A DNA stretch of 64,000 nt from Paenibacillus aceris (GCF_017874035.1 NZ_JAGGKV010000015.1:117133-181132), one strand, 5' to 3'. Counted from the stretch's first letter, positions 27,615 to 36,602 are shown. Numbers and translations are program-made. The notes: generated from the letters alone by a model not told the origin.

Positions 27615-28490
27615 TTATCCTTTAACAGAACCAATCATTACGCCTTTAACAAAATACTTTTGCAGAAAAGGATATAGGATAAGCATTGGCACAATCATGA
27701 CGAATACCCCTGCCGCCTTAATCGACTCCGGTGTAACGGAAGTAAGATCTTCCGATGAAGTGTTTGCAATTTCCTGCAGCAGCTGCTGGCTGGAAATCAT
27801 CTGCTGAATAAGTACAGCCAACGTATTCTTACTGGAATCGTTGATGTAAATCATGACACTGAAAAAGGAATTCCAATATCCAACACCGTAGAAAAGCGTT
27901 AGTGCGGCGAGTACCGGCAATGAAAGCGGCAGGATCATCTGAAGCATCAGTCTGATTTCTCCACAACCATCAATGCGGGCAGCTTCTTCTATCTCCTCTG
28001 GAAAGCCGTTAAAGAAAGAACGCATAACCAACATGTTATAAACGCTTATCAGTCCAGGCAGCCAAAGTGCGCCATATGTGTTGACCAATCCGAGTGATTT
28101 AATGACAAGATAGGTGGGAATTAATCCTCCATTGAAAACCATCGTAAACACAATAAGCATGGTGAAAAATTTTCGACCGTACATAAACTTCCTTGATAAT
28201 GGGTATGCCCCTAATATGGTGAACAACATGCTGAGGAACGTTCCGACCGCTGTCACCTCGACGCTATTACGAGCCGCTTGTAAAATGCGGGTGCCTGTAA
28301 AAAGCTTATGGTAAGTCTCGAAATTCCATCCAATAGGCCATAAGCTGACAAATCCGGATACGATGGCATCATTTGTACTGAGAGACAAAGCGAGCATATG
28401 CAGCATTGGGAGTAAGCAACTGACAGCGATAACTCCAAGAAGTGCATAATTTATCAAGTAGAATATCTTTTCTGTTAACGAAGCTTTTAT
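27615..28490 (-). CDS. Carbohydrate ABC transporter permease (LplC/MalG-like)
   Basis: The protein has six membrane helices, with the EAA loop EEIEEAARIDGCGEIRLMLQ and MILPLSLPVLAAL following. It forms the channel with the neighbouring permease. The best ribosome site, AAGGAGGGG, lies after the upstream permease stop and points to ATT (28496-28494) or ATA (28490-28488), giving MIKASLTEKIFYLINYALLG, the usual LplC beginning. No ATG, GTG or TTG is available there. A TTG at 28553 inside the upstream gene has no ribosome site. I report the ATA, whose spacing is 8 bp; start is uncertain. Confidence 0.85.
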   Translation of the reverse strand: MKASLTEKIFYLINYALLGVIAVSCLLPMLHMLALSLSTNDAIVSGFVSLWPIGWNFETYHKLFTGTRILQAARNSVEVTAVGTFLSMLFTILGAYPLSRKFMYGRKFFTMLIVFTMVFNGGLIPTYLVIKSLGLVNTYGALWLPGLISVYNMLVMRSFFNGFPEEIEEAARIDGCGEIRLMLQMILPLSLPVLAALTLFYGVGYWNSFFSVMIYINDSSKNTLAVLIQQMISSQQLLQEIANTSSEDLTSVTPESIKAAGVFVMIVPMLILYPFLQKYFVKGVMIGSVKG

Positions 28491-28506
28491 GAGAATCCCC
28501 TCCTTT

Positions 28507-29541
28507 CTACCAAAGACTATTGCCTGTTCGTTTTGCAAGTACGTTGGCTGCAATGACGAGCACTAGTGCGACCATCGACTCGAAAAAGCCCATTGCCGTA
28601 GCCAGACTAAACTGACCACCGTTAATGCCCACCCGAAAATTCCAGGTTGAGATGACATCTGAGACAGCGGATACCGCCGAATTTTGCATCACATATATTT
28701 GGTCGAAACTGACCTCCATAAAGTGACCAACCGATAGAACAAACATGATCGCAATGGTCGGTAATATAGCCGGTAGTGTAATACTCCAAATTTGCCTTAA
28801 CTTACCTGCACCATCCATGCTGGCTGCTTCATACAGCGACGGGTCAACTGCAGCAAGAGCTGCCAAATAAATGATGGCGTTCCAACCCGCTTCCTTCCAT
28901 ATCCCACTGCCCACAAATATGGCAATCCAACTGTTCTCTTTGTACAAAAAGGGATATGGGGCTTCTGACCATTGGGTAACAAAATGATTCAGAACCCCTT
29001 TTTCCTGGGCAAACACGAGGGCGATAATGCCGCCTATGATGACCCAGTTTAGAAAATGAGGCAAATAAACAAGTGTTTGAACAAGTTTTTTAAACCACAA
29101 CTTCCTAGCTTCGTTCAAAAGAATAGCTAAGAAAATTGGGAAAGGAAATCCCACAACAATTTGTAAAAAACTTAGAATAATCGTGTTGCGGATAATTCGC
29201 AGCATTTGAGGTTGCGAGAACAGGATTTCGAAGTTTTTGATGCCTGCCCAGGGACTTCCGAACACGCCATCCGCAAAATTGTAATTTTTAAAAGCAATAA
29301 CAAGCCCCCCGATAGGTGCATATCGAAATATAAGAAAAAATGCAAGCGCCGGTAAAAACATAAGCATAATGGGAACATTTTGCCGGAAACGCATTCGATC
29401 AAATCCACGTCTCCTTTTGAGTTGTCCGGATACGGTTGTATGGAGTAGCTTCTCGATATCTCTCACCTTCCTTGTGAATTTTTGTCCAATAGCCCTAAAT
29501 CGCTTTGCCAAACTGTGCACCCATCTTATCTTGTGATCCAT
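28507..29541 (-). CDS. Carbohydrate ABC transporter permease (LplB/MalF-like)
   Basis: The 344-residue protein has a ~50-residue basic N-terminal extension followed by a six-helix permease. The conserved EAA loop is LYEAASMDGAGKLRQIWSIT with LPAILPTIAIMF. The family usually starts around the segment RRRGFDRMRFRQNVPIMLMF, so the true start could be later than ATG 29541, whose ribosome site (CAGGAAA) is weak. It is the first gene of the rhamnosidase operon and pairs with the LplC-like permease. Confidence 0.85.
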   Translation of the reverse strand: MDHKIRWVHSLAKRFRAIGQKFTRKVRDIEKLLHTTVSGQLKRRRGFDRMRFRQNVPIMLMFLPALAFFLIFRYAPIGGLVIAFKNYNFADGVFGSPWAGIKNFEILFSQPQMLRIIRNTIILSFLQIVVGFPFPIFLAILLNEARKLWFKKLVQTLVYLPHFLNWVIIGGIIALVFAQEKGVLNHFVTQWSEAPYPFLYKENSWIAIFVGSGIWKEAGWNAIIYLAALAAVDPSLYEAASMDGAGKLRQIWSITLPAILPTIAIMFVLSVGHFMEVSFDQIYVMQNSAVSAVSDVISTWNFRVGINGGQFSLATAMGFFESMVALVLVIAANVLAKRTGNSLW

Positions 29542-29916
29542 TCCGATTCAATTCACACATTTCCTGGTAGATCACATATCTTACATACTCAACAGATCTC
29601 ACCTTTTTCACTTGCCTCAATTATTTCAATATGGGCAGTAGAACGCTCTAAGAACGCTACCCGTTACTGTGTCTCACACCTCGGGTGTCCGTTTGTTCTT
29701 CGAACGCTTTTAATCAAATTAATAGGGATTTTTCAGTACTGCTTGAAGAACGCATTAATACCGCATTAATAACGCTGTAAACCTTATCAAAGCCTCTTCC
29801 CCATTACGTGGAAGAGGCTCGCTAAAGAATTAATATATAAACGGAATTAACTTTATAGGTTATAACAAAAAAACGGAAGCCATTAATGGCCGCCGTCTTT
29901 CTTGTTTGCTTTCCTT
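29542..29916. other. 375-bp region: operon promoter side and two hairpins, no gene
   Basis: This contains the upstream region of the ABC operon, a direct repeat CGCATTAATA (twice near 29752-29772), a perfect 9-bp hairpin GCCTCTTCC-N9-GGAAGAGGC at 29792-29818 without a good T run, and the terminator of the GerPA/GerPF-like gene. No coding frame is convincing. Confidence 0.5.
29868..29897 (-). terminator. Terminator of the GerPA/GerPF-like gene
   Basis: On the minus strand ACGGcgGCCATTAATGGCttCCGT is followed by TTTTTTTG, 20 bp past the stop codon at 29917. Confidence 0.7.
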
Positions 29917-30183
29917 CTAGTTCGTACCAGGAGGCTTCCTCCGATTCTTTGATAACTTTCTATTCACTTTGACTGGACTATCATCAATTGAATTAGAACC
30001 ATACGTTATTGTTGCGTTAAAGAAAGAAAACGTCATGACATGGTCACCAGTAACATCGGTGCCAGAACCTTTGAAAGTTGTAGAGCTTTGAGTTGGTGCG
30101 ATGTTAAACGAATTACCATTGGTTATAGTCCCTGAATTAGTGACAACCATTAAGGCACCAATTATAGACTGCATCTGCTTCAA
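29917..30183 (-). CDS. GerPA/GerPF-family spore protein
   Basis: The 88-residue protein contains the family pattern SIIGALMVVTNSGTITNGNS, FNIAPTQSSTTFKGSGTDVT and GDHVMTFSFFNATITYGSNS, matching GerPA/GerPF proteins that make the spore coat permeable to germinants. Compared with the usual 70-75 residues it has a longer, basic tail (VNRKLSKNRRKPPGTN), which is unusual. It stands alone, away from a gerP operon, near a YjcZ-type peptide gene on the opposite strand. GGGGTTGAGAGG lies near the ATG. Confidence 0.8.
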   Translation of the reverse strand: MKQMQSIIGALMVVTNSGTITNGNSFNIAPTQSSTTFKGSGTDVTGDHVMTFSFFNATITYGSNSIDDSPVKVNRKLSKNRRKPPGTN

Positions 30184-30384
30184 CCTCTCAACCCCTTTAT
30201 CTTTATGATGTCCTTATTATATGTGAGCTTGACCATTTTGCTTGGTTGTGTGAATATGTCCAGTGCCCTGATTTGGATAGTTAGACATTTATTCCATCCC
30301 ATGGCAAACGTCCAAGCAAGAAATAAGTACTGAGCGTATACTTAATACGTAGTTAAGAAAATCACTTGAAGGGAATGAAAAAAC

Positions 30385-30477
30385 ATGAGTGGAGCAGTTG
30401 GTTATGGCAACAACACAGCAGCTATTTTGGTTCTTTTTATTCTTTTGGTCATCATCACATCAGCTTTTGTATGGTAA
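30385..30477 (+). CDS. YjcZ-family sporulation peptide (30 aa)
   Basis: The short frame reads MSGAVGYGNNTAAILVLFIL then LVIITSAFVW. It has the glycine-rich start and single hydrophobic helix of the YjcZ family, small membrane peptides made during sporulation. AAGGG lies about 12 bp upstream and a strong terminator follows at 30520. It is divergent from the GerPA/GerPF-like gene, giving a small spore gene pair. Confidence 0.85.
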   Translation: MSGAVGYGNNTAAILVLFILLVIITSAFVW

Positions 30478-30516
30478 TTTCTTAATCTAATATCACAAAA
30501 AATATCGAGCAAAACA

Positions 30517-30560
30517 AAAACGGCCCTACCTCATTAGATGAGAAAATGGGCCGTTCTTTT
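30517..30560. terminator. Bidirectional terminator between yjcZ-like gene and PpiC remnant
   Basis: ACGGCCC (30520-30526) pairs with GGGCCGT (30548-30554). TTCTTTT follows on the plus strand and TTTTTG on the minus strand. Confidence 0.75.
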
Positions 30561-30572
30561 CTTTTGTTGTAC

Positions 30573-31010
30573 CTAGTCTAAGTATTGGACATCCGCCGAT
30601 TCACTCAGTCGATCTATATAGACTTGGAACTGTTTATCCATCGTCATACGGTAAACTTCATCGTGAACCTCTGTTAGCGATTTGTACCCTCTCTCTATTC
30701 GATTGCTGCAGTATACAATGACATAATTCCCCTGATCTATAAAAATGTCGCTAAATTTCCCGACTTCTAATTTGTTTGCATGCTCAAAAAACGCTTCTCG
30801 GTACTTCAAATAATTCCTTTTGTTCTCTTCACTGATCGTCTCCTCAGCTGCCTTCTCCGGATTTACTAATAGCTCATCGACATTTTTACCAGTCATCAGA
30901 TCCTGGTACAGCTCCTTAAATCCACTGGTGTGCATCTTCTTCGTTCGATGCTATGGGTTCAACCCATTTCTTCAACACAATTGTCGGTTGAATTGCTAAG
31001 CTCCCGACCT
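30573..31010 (-). pseudogene. PpiC/SurA-like foldase remnant
   Basis: The 3' part is a 120-codon frame (FKELYQDLMTGKNVDELLVN ... KLEVGKFSDIFIDQGNYVIV ... DKQFQVYIDRLSESADVQYL), which resembles the parvulin/SurA-type peptidyl-prolyl isomerase C-terminus. Immediately upstream the same sequence continues only after a frameshift near 30930 (AIQPTIVLKKWVEPIASNEE DAHQW), and this is itself preceded by a stop. The catalytic parvulin core is not present. It is probably the tail of a decayed foldase gene. Confidence 0.55.
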
Positions 31011-31063
31011 AATCGCTTCCTAGTTAATCTTGGCAAGAAGATACTGTCTTGCGTGCAGCAAAA

Positions 31064-31096
31064 CAGCCGATCCTCTGGGACCGGCTGCTTTTGTTT
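31064..31096 (-). terminator. Terminator downstream of the amidase gene
   Basis: CAGCCG ... CGGCTG with an imperfect continued stem. On the minus strand TTTTGC follows, and on the plus strand CTTTTGTTT follows, so it can act both ways. Confidence 0.6.
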
Positions 31097-31141
31097 CTTA
31101 TGTGAGGAGCATTAACACATCGTTTCTGCTCAAGTTTGCCT

Positions 31142-32614
31142 TTAATCCAATTGAGGAGGAACACGATGCTGTGCAGCCTGTTCGAATCCGTAGGCGATTT
31201 TGATCAAAGTAGGTTCACTGAAGGCTCTGCCCGAAAAAACAACGCCAAAAGGACCCTTTGTCGAATCCCCATCTGCATCTATCACTCCGTGCACAGCATA
31301 TCCGGCTGGAACCGAAATCAAAGGGTATCCCAAGCGAGCCGCAATATACATGCCATCCACATCGCCTGGCAAAAGGAGTGCATCTAGGTGATCCTTATTT
31401 AGCGCATAGTCGATCCCTTTTTGGAGAGGCAGTTCCCCGTAAGCTTGTTTTTTTTGCAAATAAGTCTCCTCTGTCAGAGAAGTTTCTTGTGAACGAACTA
31501 GTGTGTCTTGCCCGTATTTCAAAGCTGCCTCCGCATGGTTCTGATTATAGGCAATCAGCTCCTCCAAAGAGTGAACAGGAACCGATTCAGCAAGTTGCGA
31601 TAAGTAGGCATTTAAGCCTTTTTTAAATTCGTAAGTAATGACATCATTATTCCAGCTTTGCTGTTCAACGTGAACGATAACGGAATCTATCATGGTCGCT
31701 CCCTCATTTTTCAACGTGGTAATAGCGGCTTCCATAATGGCAAGTCTTTCTGAGTCTAAATGCTGATAATAGTGCCTTGGAATACCGATTCTGGCCTGAC
31801 GTATAAAGCTCACATCCAAAAACGGCGTGTAATCCTGATGGAAGACATGTTCGCTCGCAAACGTAGCGGAATCCTCGCTGTCAACGCCAGTTAATGCACC
31901 TAACAAAATAGCGGCATCCTTCACGGTTCTAGCTATTGGTCCAGGGGTGTCCTGACTGCTAGATATCGGAATAATACCCGCACGGCTCACCAATCCGACT
32001 GTAGGTTTAATCCCCACGACAGCGTGTTGACTTGCAGGACCAACAATAGATCCTGCTGTTTCCGTACCTATCGATGCGGCTCCCAAATTTGCGGCCACTG
32101 CCGCTGCTGAACCCGAGCTAGATCCGCTAACGAAGAGGTTCGCACCATACGGATTGAACACTTGCCCACCACGTGAACTGTATCCCGCTGGCATCGAACT
32201 CGACATGAAATTCGACCATTCGGACATATTCGTTTTCCCCAACACAACGGCACCTGCAGATCGCAGCTTAGCTGCTACGAATGCATCCTTGGCAGCATAC
32301 GATTCGGCTAACGCAATCGAGCCCGCGCTCGTCATCATGTTATCCTTCGTATCTATATTGTCTTTTAAAAGAATCGGAATTCCGTGCAATTTCCCCCGGC
32401 TTCCCTCTTCCTTGCGCTCTTTATCTAAATCCCTCGCGATTTGAATCGCATCAGGATTCTTCTCCAGGATGGCATTGATTTTTGAATCATACTGATTAAT
32501 TCGCTCTAGATATGTACGAACGAGCTCCTCAGATGTAACCAAGCCTGTTTCCATGGCTGCCTGCATACGTTCAATATCTGCTTCTATGATCCAATCCTTA
32601 AGATGATTTATCAC
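31142..32614 (-). CDS. Amidase-signature family amidase
   Basis: The 490-residue protein carries the full amidase-signature triad: K84 (LHGIPILLKDNIDTK), cis-Ser S165 (VSGSSSGSAAAVAAN) and nucleophile S189 (IGTETAGSIVGPASQ). The spacing matches GatA-type enzymes. It is not in a gatCAB context, so it is more likely a stand-alone amidase or peptide amidase hydrolysing small amides. There is no signal peptide. Substrate is unknown. Length is normal for the family. Confidence 0.9.
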   Translation of the reverse strand: MINHLKDWIIEADIERMQAAMETGLVTSEELVRTYLERINQYDSKINAILEKNPDAIQIARDLDKERKEEGSRGKLHGIPILLKDNIDTKDNMMTSAGSIALAESYAAKDAFVAAKLRSAGAVVLGKTNMSEWSNFMSSSMPAGYSSRGGQVFNPYGANLFVSGSSSGSAAAVAANLGAASIGTETAGSIVGPASQHAVVGIKPTVGLVSRAGIIPISSSQDTPGPIARTVKDAAILLGALTGVDSEDSATFASEHVFHQDYTPFLDVSFIRQARIGIPRHYYQHLDSERLAIMEAAITTLKNEGATMIDSVIVHVEQQSWNNDVITYEFKKGLNAYLSQLAESVPVHSLEELIAYNQNHAEAALKYGQDTLVRSQETSLTEETYLQKKQAYGELPLQKGIDYALNKDHLDALLLPGDVDGMYIAARLGYPLISVPAGYAVHGVIDADGDSTKGPFGVVFSGRAFSEPTLIKIAYGFEQAAQHRVPPQLD

Positions 32615-32752
32615 ATTGATCGGCTCCCTATTGCCTTATTAGGCATCATGTTGCAACCAACTTTACCACAAATTGGGGCAAGGCATATATGGAAAGATTA
32701 ACTATAGTCAAATTAGACGATAAGCTTTTTGCCAAAGGTGCAAAACTCCTCA

Positions 32753-33961
32753 TCATGAGGATGTATGGCTATCCGGCAAGCTACGCTTTCTACCTTTAAG
32801 CGATATGATGAAACAAATAAACAAGACTAGGCACGCCAACGTATATGGAAAATTAACATCCATGTCGAATAAAAAACCAGCTGCAATAGGCCCAGCAATG
32901 TTGCCAAGACTGGTAAAGGCAGAGTTCAAGCCGGCAACATAGCCTTGCTGATCCTTCGCCACCATTGACATTTGCGTACTGATTGCAGGCCGTAAGATGT
33001 CGATCGCCAAAAACACAATAAAGGTAACGGCAAAAATCATCCAGAATTGGTGAACAAAAAGCGTTAGCAGAATAAACAAACCTGCAAAGAAGAGACAAAG
33101 GGATATGACGCGCTGCTCCCCAAAACGCTTCAGTATCCAGCTGAAGGCCGTTACTTGAACCACGGCGCCGGCTATGGATCCGAACGTTATGATAAAGGCG
33201 ATATCCTTGGGCTGAAAACCAAATTTTCGATCCACAAATAGCCCAAAGATTGTTTCAAAATTAGCAAGTCCGAACGACATAACAAAAACGATGATCAAGC
33301 TTAAAAAATAGGGCTCTCTGTAGGCGTACCTCAATTGCGAAAAAAGCCCTCTTCGTTCAACGGCGCTAGGTAGAGTATCTGCAGAATTCTCTTTTGAAGG
33401 AAGTGATTCCCGCAGGATAAACAATGTGATACATGCTGCGAAAACCCCTGCCGCCGCCGCGAAGTAAAAAGGTACGCGGATACCAAATTCAGCAATATAA
33501 CCGCCAATGCCCGGTCCAATAATAAAGCCCGTTGTAATTGCTGCTGTAATATACCCCATCCCTACCGCGCGTTCTTCCGGTGTTGTGATATCTGCTGCAT
33601 AAGCCATAACGGCCGGCATAATCATTGCGGCACTGATGCCGCCCATCATCCTCGAAGTAAAGAGCAGGCCAGGTGAACTGGCTAATCCAAACATCCCCTC
33701 AGAGACAGCGAATACAATCATGCCGATGACAATCATTCTTTTTCTGCCAAAAGAATCGGCCAAACGGCCGGCCAACGGCGAACAAAGAAGCTGCGTGAGC
33801 GAGAAAGCTGCAACTAACAGGCCGATAGTCCCCCCAGTAATGCCCAGACTCTCCATGAACTTAGGCATGATAGGGATGACGAGTCCTATTCCCGAAAAGA
33901 CCAAAAGTAGATTAAACATGAGTATTAATAAGGCTCCCTGATGTTTTGTTAATAATGTCAT
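32753..33961 (-). CDS. MFS multidrug efflux transporter (DHA1, NorA/TetA-like)
   Basis: From ATG 33961 (GGAGG 8 bp upstream) the protein is 402 residues with 12 hydrophobic segments. Motif A is GRLADSFGRKRM at ~65-76, and motif C of drug/proton antiporters appears as ITTGFIIGPGIGGYIAEF at ~150. It is therefore a proton-coupled exporter, probably of hydrophobic or cationic drugs. It follows a tetR gene on the same strand; a copy of that regulator's operator lies in the 63-bp gap between them. Confidence 0.85.
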   Translation of the reverse strand: MTLLTKHQGALLILMFNLLLVFSGIGLVIPIMPKFMESLGITGGTIGLLVAAFSLTQLLCSPLAGRLADSFGRKRMIVIGMIVFAVSEGMFGLASSPGLLFTSRMMGGISAAMIMPAVMAYAADITTPEERAVGMGYITAAITTGFIIGPGIGGYIAEFGIRVPFYFAAAAGVFAACITLFILRESLPSKENSADTLPSAVERRGLFSQLRYAYREPYFLSLIIVFVMSFGLANFETIFGLFVDRKFGFQPKDIAFIITFGSIAGAVVQVTAFSWILKRFGEQRVISLCLFFAGLFILLTLFVHQFWMIFAVTFIVFLAIDILRPAISTQMSMVAKDQQGYVAGLNSAFTSLGNIAGPIAAGFLFDMDVNFPYTLACLVLFICFIISLKGRKRSLPDSHTSS

Positions 33962-33986
33962 TGATATTTCCTCCATCCACAAATAA

Positions 33987-34010
33987 TACTGAATATATAT
34001 TCAGGATAAT
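33987..34010 (-). promoter_or_regulatory. TetR operator copy upstream of the MFS gene
   Basis: CTGAA (33989-33993), 6 bp, TTCAG (34000-34004) inside TAATACTGAA ... TTCAGGATAA reproduces the core and spacing of the larger operator at 34668-34709. It lies between tetR and the transporter ribosome site. Confidence 0.7.
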
Positions 34011-34024
34011 AGCAAAAAAAAAGG

Positions 34025-34624
34025 CTAATGGATCGGCTTGGCAATGCCCCGCAGAAACACGTCCATAGCCAACCGATACGCCGCTAGCGCTTCCTCTCGT
34101 TCCATTCTCCGGGAATGTTGACTTAATCCAAGCAACAGACTGTCCAGAATAATCGCGAGAATGGATACATTCGTAATTTCAAATTCATTGTTATCGATCC
34201 CCTTTTGAAGCAACTGCCGATTAAAGTCAATGTACCCTTTGACCATTTCGTTAATTCGCTCCTCCACATCCGGAGCTTTCTCAGCGTTATTAAAAAACTC
34301 ATCAGCGGCCTTCGTTAACGGATGACTCAATTGATCAAGCGCCAAAAATTCGGCCATGCCATATATTTTTTCGGTTGTAGAAGGGTACAGGTTTTCCTTG
34401 GCCAGCCATGTCCTATCCCATTCCCTGTTCCAATCTTCAAGTAAGTATAAAAAAAGCCCTTCCTTGTTCTTGAAATGATAATAAATATTACCGGCACTGC
34501 ACCCGGCTGCTTTTACAATATCTTCAATGGCGGTTGCTTTGTAGCCTTTTTGAGCAAATAATATTCTTGCTGCATCGGCGATCTTCTTCTTTGTTTGCTC
34601 GGTTTGTTGTTTCTTTTTATTCAC
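34025..34624 (-). CDS. TetR-family repressor of the MFS efflux gene
   Basis: The 199-residue protein has the TetR helix-turn-helix at ~10-57 (KKKIADAARILFAQKGYKAT, IEDIVKAAGCSAGNIYYHF) and an all-helical C-terminal domain (ILDSLLLGLSQHSRRM). Its promoter contains a very strong palindrome, and a second copy precedes the MFS gene, so it should repress both itself and the pump until a pump substrate binds. Confidence 0.9.
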   Translation of the reverse strand: MNKKKQQTEQTKKKIADAARILFAQKGYKATAIEDIVKAAGCSAGNIYYHFKNKEGLFLYLLEDWNREWDRTWLAKENLYPSTTEKIYGMAEFLALDQLSHPLTKAADEFFNNAEKAPDVEERINEMVKGYIDFNRQLLQKGIDNNEFEITNVSILAIILDSLLLGLSQHSRRMEREEALAAYRLAMDVFLRGIAKPIH

Positions 34625-34667
34625 ACTTGCTTCACCACTTTCTAGCTGATCGATCTATAAAATGAAA

Positions 34668-34726
34668 ATCACCTATAATACTGAACAATTATTCAGTATT
34701 ATAGGTGATAATTGATGTCGTTGCAA
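34668..34726 (-). promoter_or_regulatory. tetR promoter embedded in a perfect 18-bp inverted repeat
   Basis: ATCACCTATAATACTGAA (34668-34685), 6 bp, and its exact reverse complement (34692-34709) form the operator. On the minus strand -35 TTGCAA (34721-34726), 17 bp and -10 TATAAT (34698-34703) place the -10 box inside the right arm, so bound repressor would block polymerase directly. The -35 lies against the 3' end of the neighbouring isomerase gene. Confidence 0.8.
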
Positions 34727-34728
34727 GC

Positions 34729-35928
34729 CTAAGTTAGCTTACTATTATTTTTCAATATTTCACTTAATGACATACCGTCTACAGGTATGAACTGTCTCCA
34801 ATAATTTATCGAGTCCTGCAATTTCTTCATAATGTCAACGTTCATCTCGCTAGTGCCGGAGAAAATCTCGAGCGTTAGATAGATTTCCTTGCATTTAGGA
34901 GGAAATCCCTCTTGGGCAGGAGTTTGATAGGCTTTCTCGAGAGCCCTTAACACAGGTTCCCCATAAATTAAGCCGTTTCGGTTGCACTCCTCCGTAAATG
35001 GCAGGTGGGATGAAGATGTGCCTGTTGTTTGTTGTAAATGTACGATTGGCGAATAACAGCCAAGCTCTTCAAGCCAACGATACGTGTCACCATCCGATTC
35101 AATTGCGAACAGATATGGATGACGATCTATTTCTTGCAAGATCTGCTCCATCATATCGAACTCTTGGTCTTCTGACATATGTATCATTTGATTAAATAGA
35201 TCATAAGCGGATTTAGGGCCTAGCCAAAATGAATCCAGATACCCATTTATTCTAAAACGGTTCACCATTTCCTTAATCATTTGAATATCCGGGCGAAGAA
35301 ATTTGCGCTGACCGCTTTGATGCCCGGTGTCCAGTGTTAAATAAAACGGTGCTTGTGAAGTGCGGAACACTTCCTTAAGCAGTCGTTTTGAACCTGCGAT
35401 CGTCCAAGGTATTTGATGCGGAGTATACATTTGCTCGACACCAGGAGTGCGAATACCGTTATCTCGGCAATATGCTGCAATATCTGCAAGCCGGGTATAT
35501 AAATCTTCTTCCGTCTCGCGGTAAACCACAGGATTTTGTAAAACATAATCAGAGAAGGCATGGCAATAAAAACCGATTCCAGCTCCTACGTTTGCTGCAA
35601 TATCGGCCAATGGTTTAATCCATTCATTTTGAATACGTTCGCGGACAGCAATGTCATGGTGAGCCAATCCCAATGTTGCATATGTTCCATGCCCGGAATA
35701 TATATTCGCTACCTTTACCCCTGTATTCTCACTTGCGGTTTTCACTTCCTGAACCCATCTAAGCATATATTCTCTCCCCATATAAAGAGGATCGCATTCA
35801 TTATCGGCGCTAGCCTCAACGAAATAAACACCCATGGATTTGAGTAAATTCATCCATTCTGCTGGACGCGTCCATCTCTTGGAAAGGACACAATTATCCA
35901 CAGCCAAAAAAATCTTAGGATCTATCAT
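34729..35928 (-). CDS. Sugar phosphate isomerase/epimerase-like TIM-barrel protein
   Basis: The 399-residue protein resembles the xylose-isomerase-like TIM barrel family (AP endonuclease 2 fold). Metal-binding and active-site segments include MGVYFVEASADN, ANIYSGHGTYATLGLAHHD, RTPGVEQMYTPHQIPWTIAG, FYLTLDTGHQSGQ and LFAIESDGDTYRWLEELG. It is longer than the simple ~280-residue members, and its substrate is unknown. It is transcribed alone, with the downstream tetR promoter abutting its stop codon. Confidence 0.8.
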   Translation of the reverse strand: MIDPKIFLAVDNCVLSKRWTRPAEWMNLLKSMGVYFVEASADNECDPLYMGREYMLRWVQEVKTASENTGVKVANIYSGHGTYATLGLAHHDIAVRERIQNEWIKPLADIAANVGAGIGFYCHAFSDYVLQNPVVYRETEEDLYTRLADIAAYCRDNGIRTPGVEQMYTPHQIPWTIAGSKRLLKEVFRTSQAPFYLTLDTGHQSGQRKFLRPDIQMIKEMVNRFRINGYLDSFWLGPKSAYDLFNQMIHMSEDQEFDMMEQILQEIDRHPYLFAIESDGDTYRWLEELGCYSPIVHLQQTTGTSSSHLPFTEECNRNGLIYGEPVLRALEKAYQTPAQEGFPPKCKEIYLTLEIFSGTSEMNVDIMKKLQDSINYWRQFIPVDGMSLSEILKNNSKLT

Positions 35929-36090
35929 GTAACTTCTCCCTTCATTAAATGCATTTGTTATTTTAAATAAATCATATCAATTACAAGGAACTTATTTCCG
36001 ACTTCTCGTTTAACTTACCATAAATTAGGTAATCTCACTGAGATATTTTGTTCAATAAAATCAGCTTCATAGCAGCCTTACACTAAAATT

Positions 36091-36116
36091 AGGCTGCCAA
36101 TTGATATTGGCAGCCT
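36091..36116 (-). terminator. Terminator of the DUF4267-like gene
   Basis: AGGCTGCCAAT-tgat-ATTGGCAGCCT is a perfect 11-bp stem. On the minus strand it is followed by AATTTTAG. Confidence 0.65.
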
Positions 36117-36158
36117 CCTCCTGGAGTATTATTGACAAATGTTCATATTCCCTTTGCT

Positions 36159-36602
36159 TCAGATTTGCTTTTCTAATGATGAAACCATGTTAGTATTTGC
36201 TGTTGGAACTCGTTGTTCTTCTCGATACAACATCCAACCTACAACAAGTCCATATATCGCAGTAACAATATGAATCCAAGAAGGTGTCTTATCTACCGCA
36301 TTCGTTAATACCAATAAAGCATCTATTATAGGCATTAGAATAGAAGTTAACATAACAACGAGCATTGCTTTTCTCATACGAAGTACCATCAAGGCTAGTA
36401 GGAAGATACCAATAAACAAATCACGATCTGCTTTAATATGAACAAGATATTTATCAGAAACATCATGCAGGGGAATACCAAAATCTCGAATCGCAGCTTC
36501 TGGCTGGATAAAACCTTTTACTCCTAAAAACAACATCAACAGTGTAACAACACCCACTAACCAAAATGTTACTGACTTTGGTCCCCAATAAGATTTACTC
36601 AT
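36159..36602 (-). CDS. DUF4267-like small membrane protein
   Basis: The start is ATG 36602, behind AAGGAGA. The 147-residue protein has four membrane helices and the recognisable GFIQPEAAIRDFGIPLHDVS ... YLVHIKADRDLFIGIFLLAL pattern of the DUF4267 family. Biochemical function is unknown. It is divergent from an HxlR regulator, which commonly controls such genes. Confidence 0.75.
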   Translation of the reverse strand: MSKSYWGPKSVTFWLVGVVTLLMLFLGVKGFIQPEAAIRDFGIPLHDVSDKYLVHIKADRDLFIGIFLLALMVLRMRKAMLVVMLTSILMPIIDALLVLTNAVDKTPSWIHIVTAIYGLVVGWMLYREEQRVPTANTNMVSSLEKQI

